Positions 8,501 through 15,162 of a stretch of 19,827 bases of DNA are shown here, piece after piece. Under the pieces are notes generated by a model. It saw only the letters and a program-made list of their open reading frames with translations. It did not search any database and was not told where the DNA came from. The position numbers were made by a program, and so were the translations under genes. The first letter of the stretch is position 1; each line of letters starts with the position of its first letter. Source of the stretch: JBBIWA01 sp037439425 (lineage in GTDB: Bacteria; Acidobacteriota; Blastocatellia; RBC074); the NCBI GenBank assembly GCA_037439425.1, contig JBBIWA010000093.1, positions 1 to 19,827 of the forward strand, in the 5' to 3' direction.

Positions 8501-10138
8501 CAGCGTTGCTCGGCCGGGCCCGCTGTTGCCAGCCGAATAAAAGATAGTGTAATCGCGCAACCGCCACATCGCATCATCAATGTCGGCCGAAGCGCCCGCG
8601 TAAGAGCTCGGCGGATTAGGGCCATAGCTGTTGTTGTGGACGCGGACGCCGCTCATGTAGGCCTGCGCGTGGATGAGCGCCTGGCTCGGGGCGACAATGG
8701 CTGTGCCATTTCCCGGATGACCGGCGTCTTGAAAAACAATACGCGCCTCGGGCGCGACTCCATCACCTCTGCTGCGCGAGGCCATTCCTGGCACTGCGCC
8801 ACTACCATCAGCATTGAAGTCGCGTCCCACTGCTACACTGGTCGTGTGCGTGCCGTGATAGGCTCCGCTATGGTCATAGGCCACGGAGTTGATGAAGGTA
8901 TTACCACTCTTCGCATCCGGGTCGAGTACCTTCCCGCCATTCGGATTGGCAGGATTGTCAATCAGTGGGCCATTGCCGAGCAGGTAGTAAGCCAGCACCT
9001 TGTTATTTGGGTTGGTGATGTTGACTCGCAGCGCGCCATTAACCAGCTCCTGTGAGGTGGTGGCAAAAGAGAGCGTTTGCGACGAAGCTTGACCATCGAA
9101 CCTGAATTGTGCGTGATCGGTGTCCAGGCCGCTATCCACTGCGCCGTAGACCTGGCCGGCCCCGGTCAATCCGTGGCGATAAAGCGGCGTGTCAGTGCCT
9201 GAGGCTCCGGATTGGATGATGCGCACACCATTGTCATTATGGAAATGCTCAAGCTGATAGCGCTCGATCCACTCCACGCCCTCAAGCGCCGCCAGCGTGG
9301 TGATCAGGCGAGGCAGTTGAGAAAGCGGCACGCGCACCACCCCGCACGAGCGGCCATCAAAACGCTCTTCAATCAGTGCCGGCACCGGGAGCGCAAGTGC
9401 GAATTTCGAATTGCGAATTTCGAGTTGCGAATTTAAATCCGAAATCCGAAACTGGCTGAGTGCCTGCCGGATAGCCGCAGAGTTCTCGCCGCGAAAGGTC
9501 ATAAAAGAGACCGCGATTAGCTCGGCTGCGCTCAGCTCAGCATTGGCGCCGGATTGGCGCGCGACTTGATCAGCCATTTGCGCCAATTCCGGTTCCACCT
9601 TGAGTCCGGGGCCATAGGCGCCAATCCAGCGCACTTCTTCGCGGTTGAGTAAGGAAAGCAATTGGGGCTCGGCTGCGCGCGACGCTTTGACGATGAAAGC
9701 ATGGTTGGGCAGGTAGCCAACGATTTCGTAGTGAGCCGCGCGCAGACTTTCAGTCCAGGCAGGCTGAATCGCGGCGCGGTATTGGACGATCAGGTAGACT
9801 TTATCGGCTTCTGGTAAGGCTGCGGCACTCACGGCCAATCTGGCCGGCTGCGTGCGCAACTCTGTGGTCTCCAGTTGCTCGCTGCCAATACGAACTGGCG
9901 CTACCTTCTCGGCCACGGGATCAAAGACTGCTGCTCGCAGGAGCAGAAAGCGCGGATCGCGCAGCTTGGCCTGAAGCTCTGTGAGCCGGGCCTCAGCCGC
10001 CGGCACCGCTTGCGCTGAAGCTCTGGAGGAGCTACTGGCGCTACTGCGGGATGTGGCCAGAGCCAAAAAGAGAGCTACGAGCGAGAAAGCGGAAGCTGCA
10101 AGGTAGAATGCTGAAGATCGAGTCTGATGCTTTGGCAT
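5534..10138 (-). CDS. Secreted KP-43-like subtilisin (S8) protease with TIGR03437-type C-terminal domain
   Basis: The 1534-aa product has an N-terminal signal peptide or anchor (about 11-30) and a long N-terminal propeptide-like region (about 45-300). The S8 catalytic domain (about 320-720) has a complete triad: D335 in AVDSGLD, H431 in YHGTHTTSVAVG, S639 in GTSFSSPMAAG, with oxyanion N538 in SAGNSGP. Residues about 730-890 form the beta-barrel that follows KP-43-type catalytic domains (TLVWSDP, VNDLNLEVIDPQG, GTYTVHIIGANV). Beta-rich repeats of unknown type follow (about 895-1275). Residues about 1285-1534 match the TIGR03437 domain of Acidobacteriota secreted proteins (SVDAASF, then PGQILAAFGIGF). 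It probably degrades extracellular protein. ATG 10138 has no strong ribosome binding site. Residues about 230-248 are encoded by a short AT-rich repeat of intergenic type. It diverges from the nucleotidyltransferase gene. Confidence 0.93.
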   Translation of the reverse strand: MPKHQTRSSAFYLAASAFSLVALFLALATSRSSASSSSRASAQAVPAAEARLTELQAKLRDPRFLLLRAAVFDPVAEKVAPVRIGSEQLETTELRTQPARLAVSAAALPEADKVYLIVQYRAAIQPAWTESLRAAHYEIVGYLPNHAFIVKASRAAEPQLLSLLNREEVRWIGAYGPGLKVEPELAQMADQVARQSGANAELSAAELIAVSFMTFRGENSAAIRQALSQFRISDLNSQLEIRNSKFALALPVPALIEERFDGRSCGVVRVPLSQLPRLITTLAALEGVEWIERYQLEHFHNDNGVRIIQSGASGTDTPLYRHGLTGAGQVYGAVDSGLDTDHAQFRFDGQASSQTLSFATTSQELVNGALRVNITNPNNKVLAYYLLGNGPLIDNPANPNGGKVLDPDAKSGNTFINSVAYDHSGAYHGTHTTSVAVGRDFNADGSGAVPGMASRSRGDGVAPEARIVFQDAGHPGNGTAIVAPSQALIHAQAYMSGVRVHNNSYGPNPPSSYAGASADIDDAMWRLRDYTIFYSAGNSGPGRATLGRDAKNHLLVAATDSPTSGGSAENLASFSSHGPAFDGRLKPDIAAPGRVISATESDGLPSSFGNATSRTAQDAAINPSDPNNNRASSSIQGTSFSSPMAAGGALLVRQYFVDGYYPGGARNPANSFIPSNALIKAILLNSGRNMTGLYTASDGTGGASGPLPNFGQGWGRITLDDALYFPGDRRELKVLADIFNGATAADPSRPAPNAALTTGQRHTYQIENVSTIEPLRITLVWSDPRASIGATVALVNDLNLEVIDPQGTLYRGNVNFENAYSKPANNAPFDNLNPVEAVYIQFPVPGTYTVHIIGANVPGNGQMQVTAQPGNQPIDSNRQGYALIATGNFTAGAQAVLNLSATEVRGGVNADRFISRNETVTATVSVMDATVIPAMGVNVQMAVDAASQVPATLIRINGQPAGQSVTVNYGDIAPLASKALAFQITLLDDGINRAGQKITFNVTMTPANGPATRTQFTVIAHQKLITYRTRFEPTPDPGGPGIIVIPEQGWGLRPDNPNPAPSSDTFAGPWRLTESKRSPSNGSTASLSGPHSAGSSYGVSTTGRGGGAIFDDSRYWTTQKILLPGLTVDQSTGRVANPELAAQLQAAVESFEVDVSADFTGDVNQSNFGGDLFFLRVRPYQNSARVDATDDSGFNSSTFTNLLLIDSTTPSTNGFKRFSGSSFAQGDGVFNASIDNPDVAFRLELQMRRNGATQSGEGVFVDNLSVRFRIADTSVYPAPASNISTSVDAASFTRSAAPGQILAAFGIGFPTNTNITAAATNTPLPVQLENVSVRVNGQLAPLFFVGVGGALGAGAFQINYQLPYETLPGVAFVEVLNNGVPITSEFLTVSATAPGVFTFSANGQGQAAALNQDFTRNGTPARDPGAQPEARGRIVIIFANGQGGEFVDAATRQPLALASGAAAPNSPLYATASDPMVTIGGVPATVAFSGLAPGFVGLWQLNVVIPLSAPTGDAVPLVVTHGGRASLATTIAIN
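9399..9452. repeat. Short AT-rich phrase repeat inside the subtilase gene
   Basis: GCGAATTTC-type phrases recur (GCGAATTTCGAATTGCGAATTT, split here as GCGAATTTCGAATT plus GCGAATTT), then CGAGTTGCGAATTT and CCGAAATCCGAAA. The composition contrasts sharply with the GC-rich gene around it. In the subtilase frame it encodes about 18 residues (FRISDLNSQLEIRNSKF) between ordinary propeptide sequence, with no frame loss. This kind of AATTCGAAATTCG phrase is familiar as an intergenic repeat in several phyla (general knowledge, not checked). Confidence 0.65.
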
Positions 10139-10247
10139 GGTGTTTTGCAGAGCCGGTAATTAGCAAGATGATCCGTGGGCCTAGATCGCAGAAACGATCC
10201 GTGAAAAAGATACCAAATCAGATGGCAGAAAGCTATCCCCGATCTAT

Positions 10248-10277
10248 TTGGCGAATAGTGCCGCTTGGTGCTACACT
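10248..10277 (+). promoter_or_regulatory. Candidate sigma-70-type promoter for the nucleotide-sugar operon
   Basis: The -10 box TACACT (10272-10277) is preceded by TG one base upstream, giving an extended -10 (TGCTACACT). TTGGCG at 10248-10253 is a possible -35 with an 18-bp spacer. Transcription would start near 10284, about 45 bp before ATG 10329. The -10 is good; the -35 is moderate. Confidence 0.45.
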
Positions 10278-10328
10278 CTCATCTCAATTCTGGCAGCTGG
10301 AAATCTTTAAAGGGGAGTTGCTCCTCAT

Positions 10329-11363
10329 ATGCAGTCTTTGATTCTGGCAGGCGGGAAAGGAACGCGCCTGCGGCCACTGACGATTCACACGCCCAAGCCG
10401 GTAGTGCCGATTGCCAATCGCCCATTCTTGCTTTACCAAATAGACCTTCTCAAACGAGCCGGGATTAAGGATGTGACGCTTTCGCTTTCTTACCAGCCGC
10501 GCAAGATCGAGGAGATTCTGGCTGATGGGCAGGACTACGGTGTCCACATTCGCTACACTGTGGAAGCTGCTCCGCTCGGCACGGCCGGGGCCTATAAGAA
10601 TGCGCAAGAACATTTGAGCCAGACGACCGTGGTCCTCAACGGCGACATTTTCACCGATTTGAAGCTGGCTTCAGTCATCGCTTATCATCGCCAGAAGAAA
10701 GCATCTGCGACTATCGTGCTGACGCCGGTCGAAAACCCGAGTGCCTATGGCCTGGTCGAAACCGACTCTGATGGCCGCGTGCGTCGCTTTCTGGAGAAGC
10801 CCAGGCCCGAAGAGATCACCTGCAACACGATCAATGCTGGCATCTACGTGCTGGAGCCGCGCCTGCTCGATTACATCCCAGAGGGTGAGACCTACTCTTT
10901 CGAGTATCAACTCTTCCCGGCCATCTTGGAAGCTGGCGAACCGTTCTATGCTTATATCTGGACGGGCTACTGGATTGACATCGGTACGCCGCAGCGTTAT
11001 CTGCAAACGCATCACGATCTACTCAGCGGCCAGATCAAGTCTTATCGTGTCGAACGTCCGCCGTTGCCTGACTTCAATGGTGAGGGCGAGCCGCCGCGAG
11101 TGGATGCCCTCTCGGTGGTTGATCCGAGCTGCACGCTCAAGTCAGGGGTTGAAATCATCAACTCGGTGCTAGGCCCGAATTGTTTTATCGAAGAACGCGC
11201 CCGGATCGCGGACTCCGTACTCTGGTCTGGCACACGCATCGGCAGCGCTTCCGTGATTCGTCGCTCGCTCATTGGTAAGAGCGGCGTCATCGGGCGCAAC
11301 GTGACCGTCGAAGATGCCGTCCTGGGCGACAAGTCTTTATTGACCGATTACACGATGATCTAA
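10329..11363 (+). CDS. Sugar-1-phosphate nucleotidyltransferase (NDP-hexose pyrophosphorylase family)
   Basis: The 344-aa enzyme makes an NDP-sugar from NTP and hexose-1-phosphate in the cytoplasm. Residues 6-18 are the nucleotide-binding signature LAGGKGTRLRPLT, K23 lies in TPKP, D106 in LNGDIFTD is the metal ligand, and FLEKP sits at 154-158. From about 255 to the end, left-handed beta-helix (hexapeptide) repeats occur, such as GPNCFIEERARIADSVL and SLIGKSGVIGRNVTVED, as in the GMP/GCD1 group (COG1208). That layout favours mannose-1-phosphate guanylyltransferase over the shorter RmlA type, but the substrate cannot be fixed from sequence. A GGGGAG at 10312-10317 is a rather distant ribosome binding site (11 bases). 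The next gene is a hexose-phosphate mutase, the preceding step of the same pathway. Confidence 0.92.
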   Translation: MQSLILAGGKGTRLRPLTIHTPKPVVPIANRPFLLYQIDLLKRAGIKDVTLSLSYQPRKIEEILADGQDYGVHIRYTVEAAPLGTAGAYKNAQEHLSQTTVVLNGDIFTDLKLASVIAYHRQKKASATIVLTPVENPSAYGLVETDSDGRVRRFLEKPRPEEITCNTINAGIYVLEPRLLDYIPEGETYSFEYQLFPAILEAGEPFYAYIWTGYWIDIGTPQRYLQTHHDLLSGQIKSYRVERPPLPDFNGEGEPPRVDALSVVDPSCTLKSGVEIINSVLGPNCFIEERARIADSVLWSGTRIGSASVIRRSLIGKSGVIGRNVTVEDAVLGDKSLLTDYTMI

Positions 11364-11372
11364 GAGCAAGAC

Positions 11373-11418
11373 TGAAGGACCCAAAAGGGTCTCCCCTGAA
11401 GAGAGGAGACGTCCTTCA
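11373..11418 (+). other. Long bulged hairpin between nucleotidyltransferase and mutase genes
   Basis: TGAAGGAC (11373-11380) pairs with GTCCTTCA (11411-11418). Directly inside the right arm, GTCTCC (11389-11394) pairs with GGAGAC (11405-11410). The outer and inner stems stack into 14 bp with an 8-nt bulge. A competing small hairpin, GACCC-AAAA-GGGTC (11378-11391), cannot coexist with them. Six Ts occur at 11437-11442, 18 bases after the stem, too far for a standard terminator. It may attenuate or stabilise the operon mRNA. Confidence 0.5.
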
Positions 11419-11447
11419 TCTTTGAAGCTCTGATTCTTTTTTCACTT

Positions 11448-12872
11448 ATGGCGGTAATCAAATTCGGCACAGATGGTTGGCGCGCGCGCATCGCAGAAGA
11501 TTTCACCTTCACTAACGTCGAGGTGGTAACCCAGGCCGTGGTCGATTACCTCGCCACGCAGGGCGGAGAAGGGAAGAAGCACGTCCTGATCGGCTACGAC
11601 CGTCGTTTCGCCTCGGAATGGTTCGCTGCGCGCGCGGCTGAAGTGTTTGCAGGCAATGGCATCGTGGCTGATCTGTTTGCGCACGATGTTCCGACGCCGC
11701 TGGTCTCTTTTGAAATCAAGCGGCGTCGCCTCTCTGGCGGGATCGTGATCACCGCTTCGCACAATCCGCCTGAATTCAACGGCTACAAATTCAAAGCGCC
11801 TTATGGCGGTTCGGCGACGCCGAAGATCACCAATCAGATTGAAGCTCAATTGGGCCGGCGTCCGCCTCAACGCTTGCCGCTGGCAGAGGCGCAGGCGCAG
11901 GGGCTGGTCAACCTCATCGAGCCGGCAGATGACTATCGGCAGCATTTAGAAGCTTTCGTCGCGATAAAAGAGTTGCGCCAGGCAGAGGGAGTGGTGATCG
12001 TTGACCCCATGCACGGCACGGGTGGACGATGGTTGGAGAGGCTGCTGGGCGGCGGGCGCTTACGCGTCGAGACGATCCGCGCTGAGCGCGATCCGCTTTT
12101 CGGTGGCGTGTTTCCGGAACCGATGCCCCAGCACCTGGGGGCGCTCGCGACGGCAATACGCGAGCGCGGCGCGCTTATCGGTTTGGCGACCGACGGCGAT
12201 GCGGATCGCGTCGGCGCGATGGATGAAAGGGGCCACTACATCAACACTCATCAAATTCTCGCCATTCTGCTGCTGCATATGGTGCGCCGCCGCGGACAGC
12301 GCGGCGCAGTGGCGCGCACCTTCTCGCAGTCGGTGCTGGTCCGGCGCATCGCCGAAAGCTATGGCTTCAAGCTCTTTGAGACGCCGATCGGATTTAAGCA
12401 CATTGGTGACCTCATGCTTGATCCGGCCAATGATTTTCTCATCGGGGGAGAAGAATCAGGTGGCATCGGCGTGCGCGGTCACATCCCGGAGCGCGATGGC
12501 CTGCTCAATAGCCTGTTGCTATTTGAAGCCGTGGTGCAAAGTGGTCAGCGGCCTTCAGAGCTGGTGCGTTCAATTTGGAAAGAATTCGGCGAGTTTCATT
12601 TCGAGCGGCGCGACCTGCACGTGCCGATGCAATCAGGGAAGCATCTGGTCAGTGAATTGGCAACGAACACGCCGGAGAGGTTCGCGGGCGAAAAGGTTGA
12701 GCGCGTCGCAACGCTCGATGGCACCAAGCTGATCTTTGATGATGAGAGCTGGATTCTCTTCCGTCAGTCAGGCACCGAACCAGTCCTGCGCATCTACTGT
12801 GAAGCGACCTCCGTCGCGAAGATGACCAGGCTGATTGATGAAGGCGAACGATTGGCCCGCCAGGAGAGATAG
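11448..12872 (+). CDS. Phosphoglucomutase/phosphomannomutase family protein
   Basis: The 474-aa cytoplasmic enzyme interconverts hexose-6-phosphate and hexose-1-phosphate (alpha-D-phosphohexomutase family, COG1109). All four signature loops are intact: the catalytic phosphoserine loop TASHNP with S104, the metal loop DGDADR (249-254), the sugar-binding loop GEESGG (334-339), and the phosphate-binding loop RQSGTEP (439-445). The N-terminus IKFGTDGWR matches the family start, so ATG 11448 is right although no Shine-Dalgarno sequence precedes it (TTTTTTCACTT). A long bulged hairpin lies 30 bp upstream. It sits between its pathway partner, the nucleotidyltransferase, and mutM, 19 bp before the latter. 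Whether glucose or mannose phosphate is the main substrate cannot be read from the sequence. Confidence 0.93.
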   Translation: MAVIKFGTDGWRARIAEDFTFTNVEVVTQAVVDYLATQGGEGKKHVLIGYDRRFASEWFAARAAEVFAGNGIVADLFAHDVPTPLVSFEIKRRRLSGGIVITASHNPPEFNGYKFKAPYGGSATPKITNQIEAQLGRRPPQRLPLAEAQAQGLVNLIEPADDYRQHLEAFVAIKELRQAEGVVIVDPMHGTGGRWLERLLGGGRLRVETIRAERDPLFGGVFPEPMPQHLGALATAIRERGALIGLATDGDADRVGAMDERGHYINTHQILAILLLHMVRRRGQRGAVARTFSQSVLVRRIAESYGFKLFETPIGFKHIGDLMLDPANDFLIGGEESGGIGVRGHIPERDGLLNSLLLFEAVVQSGQRPSELVRSIWKEFGEFHFERRDLHVPMQSGKHLVSELATNTPERFAGEKVERVATLDGTKLIFDDESWILFRQSGTEPVLRIYCEATSVAKMTRLIDEGERLARQER

Positions 12873-12878
12873 AGCTCT

Positions 12879-12885
12879 AGGAGGT
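12879..12885 (+). promoter_or_regulatory. Ribosome binding site that fixes the mutM start
   Basis: AGGAGGT six bases before ATG 12892. It confirms the family-typical start MPELPEVE over any upstream in-frame start that would overlap the mutase gene. Confidence 0.85.
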
Positions 12886-12891
12886 CGCTCG

Positions 12892-13842
12892 ATGCCGGAA
12901 CTACCTGAAGTCGAAATAGTCGCCCGTCACCTGGGCGCCTTGATCAAGGTGCGCACTTTCATTCGCGCGCAGCTTCGCCGGCCCAATCTGGCGCTGGCCA
13001 ACCCGCCGCGTCAATTTGCTGCCTGGCTCAAAGGCGCACGCGTGGATGAAGTCGGGCGGCGCGGCAAGCACCTTCTGATTCATCTCGATAATGGGCGCAC
13101 GTTGATTACTCATCTGCGAATGACCGGGCGGTTTCTCTATGTTGACGGCCAAGAGAGGGCCATCCCGCATACCCAGGCTCCTGCGGAAAATCTCTGGGAG
13201 CGCACGCATCCTTGCGTGCCTGTCTTCGTTAGGCAGATCATTACCGGAGACCGGGCACGCTACAAGCGTGCGCTCCCAGGTCTTCATACGCACGCTCTCT
13301 TCTGGCTCGATAATGGCCAGAAGCTCCTCTTTACTGATCAGCGCCACTTCGGAATGATGATGATTGTGAGGAGTGAAGAGCTGGAGAATTCCGCGCCGCT
13401 CGGCAAACTTGCGCCCGAACCATTCAGCGCCGACTTCAGCGATGAGTTTTTCTATCACTCGCTCAGACGCAGCCGCCGGCCCATCAAGCAGGTGTTGTTG
13501 GATCAAACGAAAGTGGCCGGCCTGGGCAACATCTACGCTGTTGAAGCCTTGCACCGCGCGCGGATCAATCCCCGCCGCCCGGCCCATCGCCTGTCATTGG
13601 CTCGCGCTGCTGCGTTGCGCCGCGAGATTATTGCCGTACTCAATGAGGCCATCGCGGCAGGAAGTACGCTCAAGGCCGATCCCCGTGATCTGGAGAGCCG
13701 CTATGTGGGCGGAGCTTACGAAGAGAGCTGGCGCGTTTATGATCGCGAAGGTCAACCTTGTTTCACCTGCCAGACGCCCACCCGCCGCTTCCGCCAGGGC
13801 GCGCGTTCGACTTACTACTGCCCTCGGTGTCAACGAAGCTGA
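12892..13842 (+). CDS. mutM: Formamidopyrimidine-DNA glycosylase (Fpg/MutM) with a 39-residue insert
   Basis: The bifunctional glycosylase/AP lyase removes 8-oxoguanine and other oxidised purines from DNA. Catalytic P2 and E3 start the mature protein, E6 follows, K59 lies in RRGKH, N213 in GLGNIYA, and the C-terminal zinc finger is CFTC...CPRC (C290, C293, C310, C313) with R305 in ARSTYYC. The product is 316 aa, whereas the family is typically about 270-280. The excess lies around residues 93-131, where an 86-bp palindromic element flanked by a 13-bp near-perfect direct repeat adds 117 bp in frame. Without it the sequence would run AIPHTHALFWLDNG, as in ordinary family members. The insert is in the loop between the MTGR strand and the HTH.. 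strand, likely on the surface, so activity may be kept. All catalytic residues are present. It is the third gene of the nucleotide-sugar operon. Confidence 0.95.
   Translation: MPELPEVEIVARHLGALIKVRTFIRAQLRRPNLALANPPRQFAAWLKGARVDEVGRRGKHLLIHLDNGRTLITHLRMTGRFLYVDGQERAIPHTQAPAENLWERTHPCVPVFVRQIITGDRARYKRALPGLHTHALFWLDNGQKLLFTDQRHFGMMMIVRSEELENSAPLGKLAPEPFSADFSDEFFYHSLRRSRRPIKQVLLDQTKVAGLGNIYAVEALHRARINPRRPAHRLSLARAAALRREIIAVLNEAIAAGSTLKADPRDLESRYVGGAYEESWRVYDREGQPCFTCQTPTRRFRQGARSTYYCPRCQRS
13168..13297. repeat. Direct repeats flanking the element inside mutM
   Basis: CATACCCAGGCTC (13168-13180) and CATACGCACGCTC (13285-13297) match at 11 of 13 positions and are exactly 117 bp apart, a multiple of three. 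They look like an aged target duplication or the ends of an in-frame duplication/insertion around the palindromic element. Confidence 0.65.
13194..13279 (+). mobile_element. REP/MITE-like palindromic element, copy 1 (inside mutM)
   Basis: The 86-bp element has perfect 14-bp inverted ends, CTGGGAGCGCACGC (13194-13207) and GCGTGCGCTCCCAG (13266-13279). A second stem follows inside, GCGTGCC (13214-13220) with GGCACGC (13254-13260), around a loop of about 33 nt. Copy 2 at 18676-18763 is in inverted orientation; 31 bp (13201-13231 here) are identical between them. There is no coding capacity of its own, so it would be a non-autonomous mobile hairpin. Confidence 0.75.
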
Positions 13843-13846
13843 GCCA

Positions 13847-13933
13847 AGGGCCAAGAGCTAAAAGTCAGGGGCAAAGAGCCAAGAACAAAGAGTGGCCGCA
13901 GATTACGCCAATGAAGACATAGCTCTTGGCCCT
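13847..13933. repeat. Perfect 14-bp inverted repeat between convergent mutM and isomerase genes
   Basis: AGGGCCAAGAGCTA (13847-13860) is the exact reverse complement of 13920-13933, whose end overlaps the isomerase stop codon. The 59-base spacer carries imperfect phrases of the same kind (GCAAAGAGCCAAGAACAAAGAG, in part). Either transcript could form a 3' hairpin here; no T-run follows, so intrinsic termination is uncertain. Confidence 0.6.
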
Positions 13934-14834
13934 AACCAATACCGAGTTGCGCGCCCAGTTTGCGCATCTCGATGATCTGCTCGACGTGATCTTTGAGCGG
14001 GATGTACTCCAATCCGATATAGCCTCGGTAGCCCGTTTTGACGATGGCTTCGAGCACCTTCGGGTAATTGATCTCACCCGTGCCCGGCTCGTGACGACCC
14101 GGTACATCGCCCACGTGGAAATGTCCGATCTTGTCAATATTGGCTCTGATGTTGGCAATCAGATTGCCCTCGCTGATCTGCTGATGGTAGATGTCAAAAA
14201 GTACCTTGACGCGCGGGCTGGCGACGGCGTCAATGATGCGGAAGGCCTCTTCTGATTTGACCAAATAGTAACCTTTGTGATCGCGGAAGGTGTTGAGCGG
14301 CTCTAAGACTAACGTCACTGCTTCGCGCTCGCACATCGGCGCGACGGCTTTGAGTCCGGCGATGATGCTGCGGTGCTGCTCTTCGCGCGAGAGGTCCTTC
14401 TGTTCATCACCTGAAAGCACGATCAGCATGCGGCCGCCTAGTTTCTTGACGGCAGGGATAGATTCGGCGATCTCCCGGATGAAATTCTCGCGCGCATCGG
14501 GTCGGACGAGCGAATATTCGGGATGGCCGAAAGCGCGATTGCCCAGAATGCAACTGAGTTCGAGCTTGAGCGAGGCAGCTTTGTTGGCTATAGCATCGAG
14601 GTCTTCGTTGCGCCAGTCTACGAATTCATAAGCGCGCAGTCCGGTCTTCCCTACCAGATCGAGTTTCTCCAGCAGAGGCCTGTTGCCGAAGAAATTCCAG
14701 AGCATGGCTGAAAATTTCGGGCCGCTGGCCTGGGGCGTTTGTAAAGCCTGTGCGGGCGCGCACAAGGCACCAAGGCTGGCAGCACTGGACACCCGCAGAA
14801 ACGAACGTCTTGAGAGCCCTTGAGACAGCTTCAT
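13932..14834 (-). CDS. Tat-exported hydroxypyruvate-isomerase-like TIM-barrel protein
   Basis: The 300-aa product begins with a twin-arginine signal (SRRSFLRV at 8-15, then a hydrophobic stretch and a likely cleavage after AQA, residue 30). The rest is an AP-endonuclease-2-type TIM barrel of the sugar isomerase/epimerase family (PF01261-like). Likely metal ligands are E178 (LVLEPLN), D214 (LFDIYH), H240 (HFHVGDVPGRHEPGTG) and E276 (GLEYIP). The VPGRHEPGTGEINY block is characteristic of hydroxypyruvate isomerase (glyoxylate/hydroxypyruvate to tartronate semialdehyde pathway), but export makes another sugar substrate likely. I chose ATG 14834 because AGGAGA lies six bases upstream and the Tat signal starts there; a longer in-frame start at 14948 adds an unrelated N-terminus. 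It diverges from a Gfo/Idh/MocA oxidoreductase gene, a common partner in sugar or polyol breakdown. Confidence 0.9.
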   Translation of the reverse strand: MKLSQGLSRRSFLRVSSAASLGALCAPAQALQTPQASGPKFSAMLWNFFGNRPLLEKLDLVGKTGLRAYEFVDWRNEDLDAIANKAASLKLELSCILGNRAFGHPEYSLVRPDARENFIREIAESIPAVKKLGGRMLIVLSGDEQKDLSREEQHRSIIAGLKAVAPMCEREAVTLVLEPLNTFRDHKGYYLVKSEEAFRIIDAVASPRVKVLFDIYHQQISEGNLIANIRANIDKIGHFHVGDVPGRHEPGTGEINYPKVLEAIVKTGYRGYIGLEYIPLKDHVEQIIEMRKLGAQLGIG

Positions 14835-14840
14835 CGGCGA

Positions 14841-14846
14841 TCTCCT
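14841..14846 (-). promoter_or_regulatory. Ribosome binding site that fixes the isomerase start
   Basis: AGGAGA within GAAAGGAGA on the minus strand, six bases before ATG 14834. It places the Tat signal at the true N-terminus. Confidence 0.7.
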
Positions 14847-14941
14847 TTCAATTCCGCTGAGAGCAGCGAATTCGACCCACTTCAGAGAGTAGTCAAATGT
14901 GGTTGTGATGAAACGACTGCGAGTTTCAGACCGCGCATATC

Positions 14942-14970
14942 TTGACACGTGGCGCCAGAGGAAGCAAGAT
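14942..14970 (+). promoter_or_regulatory. Candidate promoter for the Gfo/Idh/MocA gene
   Basis: A perfect -35 hexamer TTGACA (14942-14947), a 17-bp spacer and a weak -10 CAAGAT (14965-14970, 3 of 6). It would leave a leader of about 185 nt before ATG 15163. Confidence 0.3.
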
Positions 14971-15162
14971 ACCGGCCAGTCGTAAGAATGTGGTAAATGA
15001 GTTTGACTGATGGCTGACCACTGACATCTGACAAGTAGGGGAAATCATCGGGTGCACCACTGCTTTGGGATCAGTCGTCAATTTTCCGTGGCCGGCTGTC
15101 AGTAGGCGTTCGCTACCTGAACGCCGGGAAAACGCTTATCCAAAGAAGGAGAGGGTAAAGTT

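Larger units (their letters stand above)
14835..15162. other. Divergent promoter region, isomerase / oxidoreductase
   Basis: The 328 bp between two divergent genes should hold both promoters. A plus-strand candidate is at 14942-14970. Around 15003-15032 there is another phrase-repeat zone (TGACTGATGGCTGACCACTG and ACATCTGAC); its ACTGACA (15020-15026) has an inverted copy TGTCAGT at 15097-15103. I see no gene. Confidence 0.5.

Noticed and set aside
12835..12891. mutM start upstream at 12835
   Set aside because: Catalytic Pro2/Glu3 require the start at 12892, which has AGGAGGT in front.
13932..14948. Longer isomerase start at 14948
   Set aside because: It would put 38 unrelated residues before a clear Tat signal, and the ribosome binding site is at 14841-14846.
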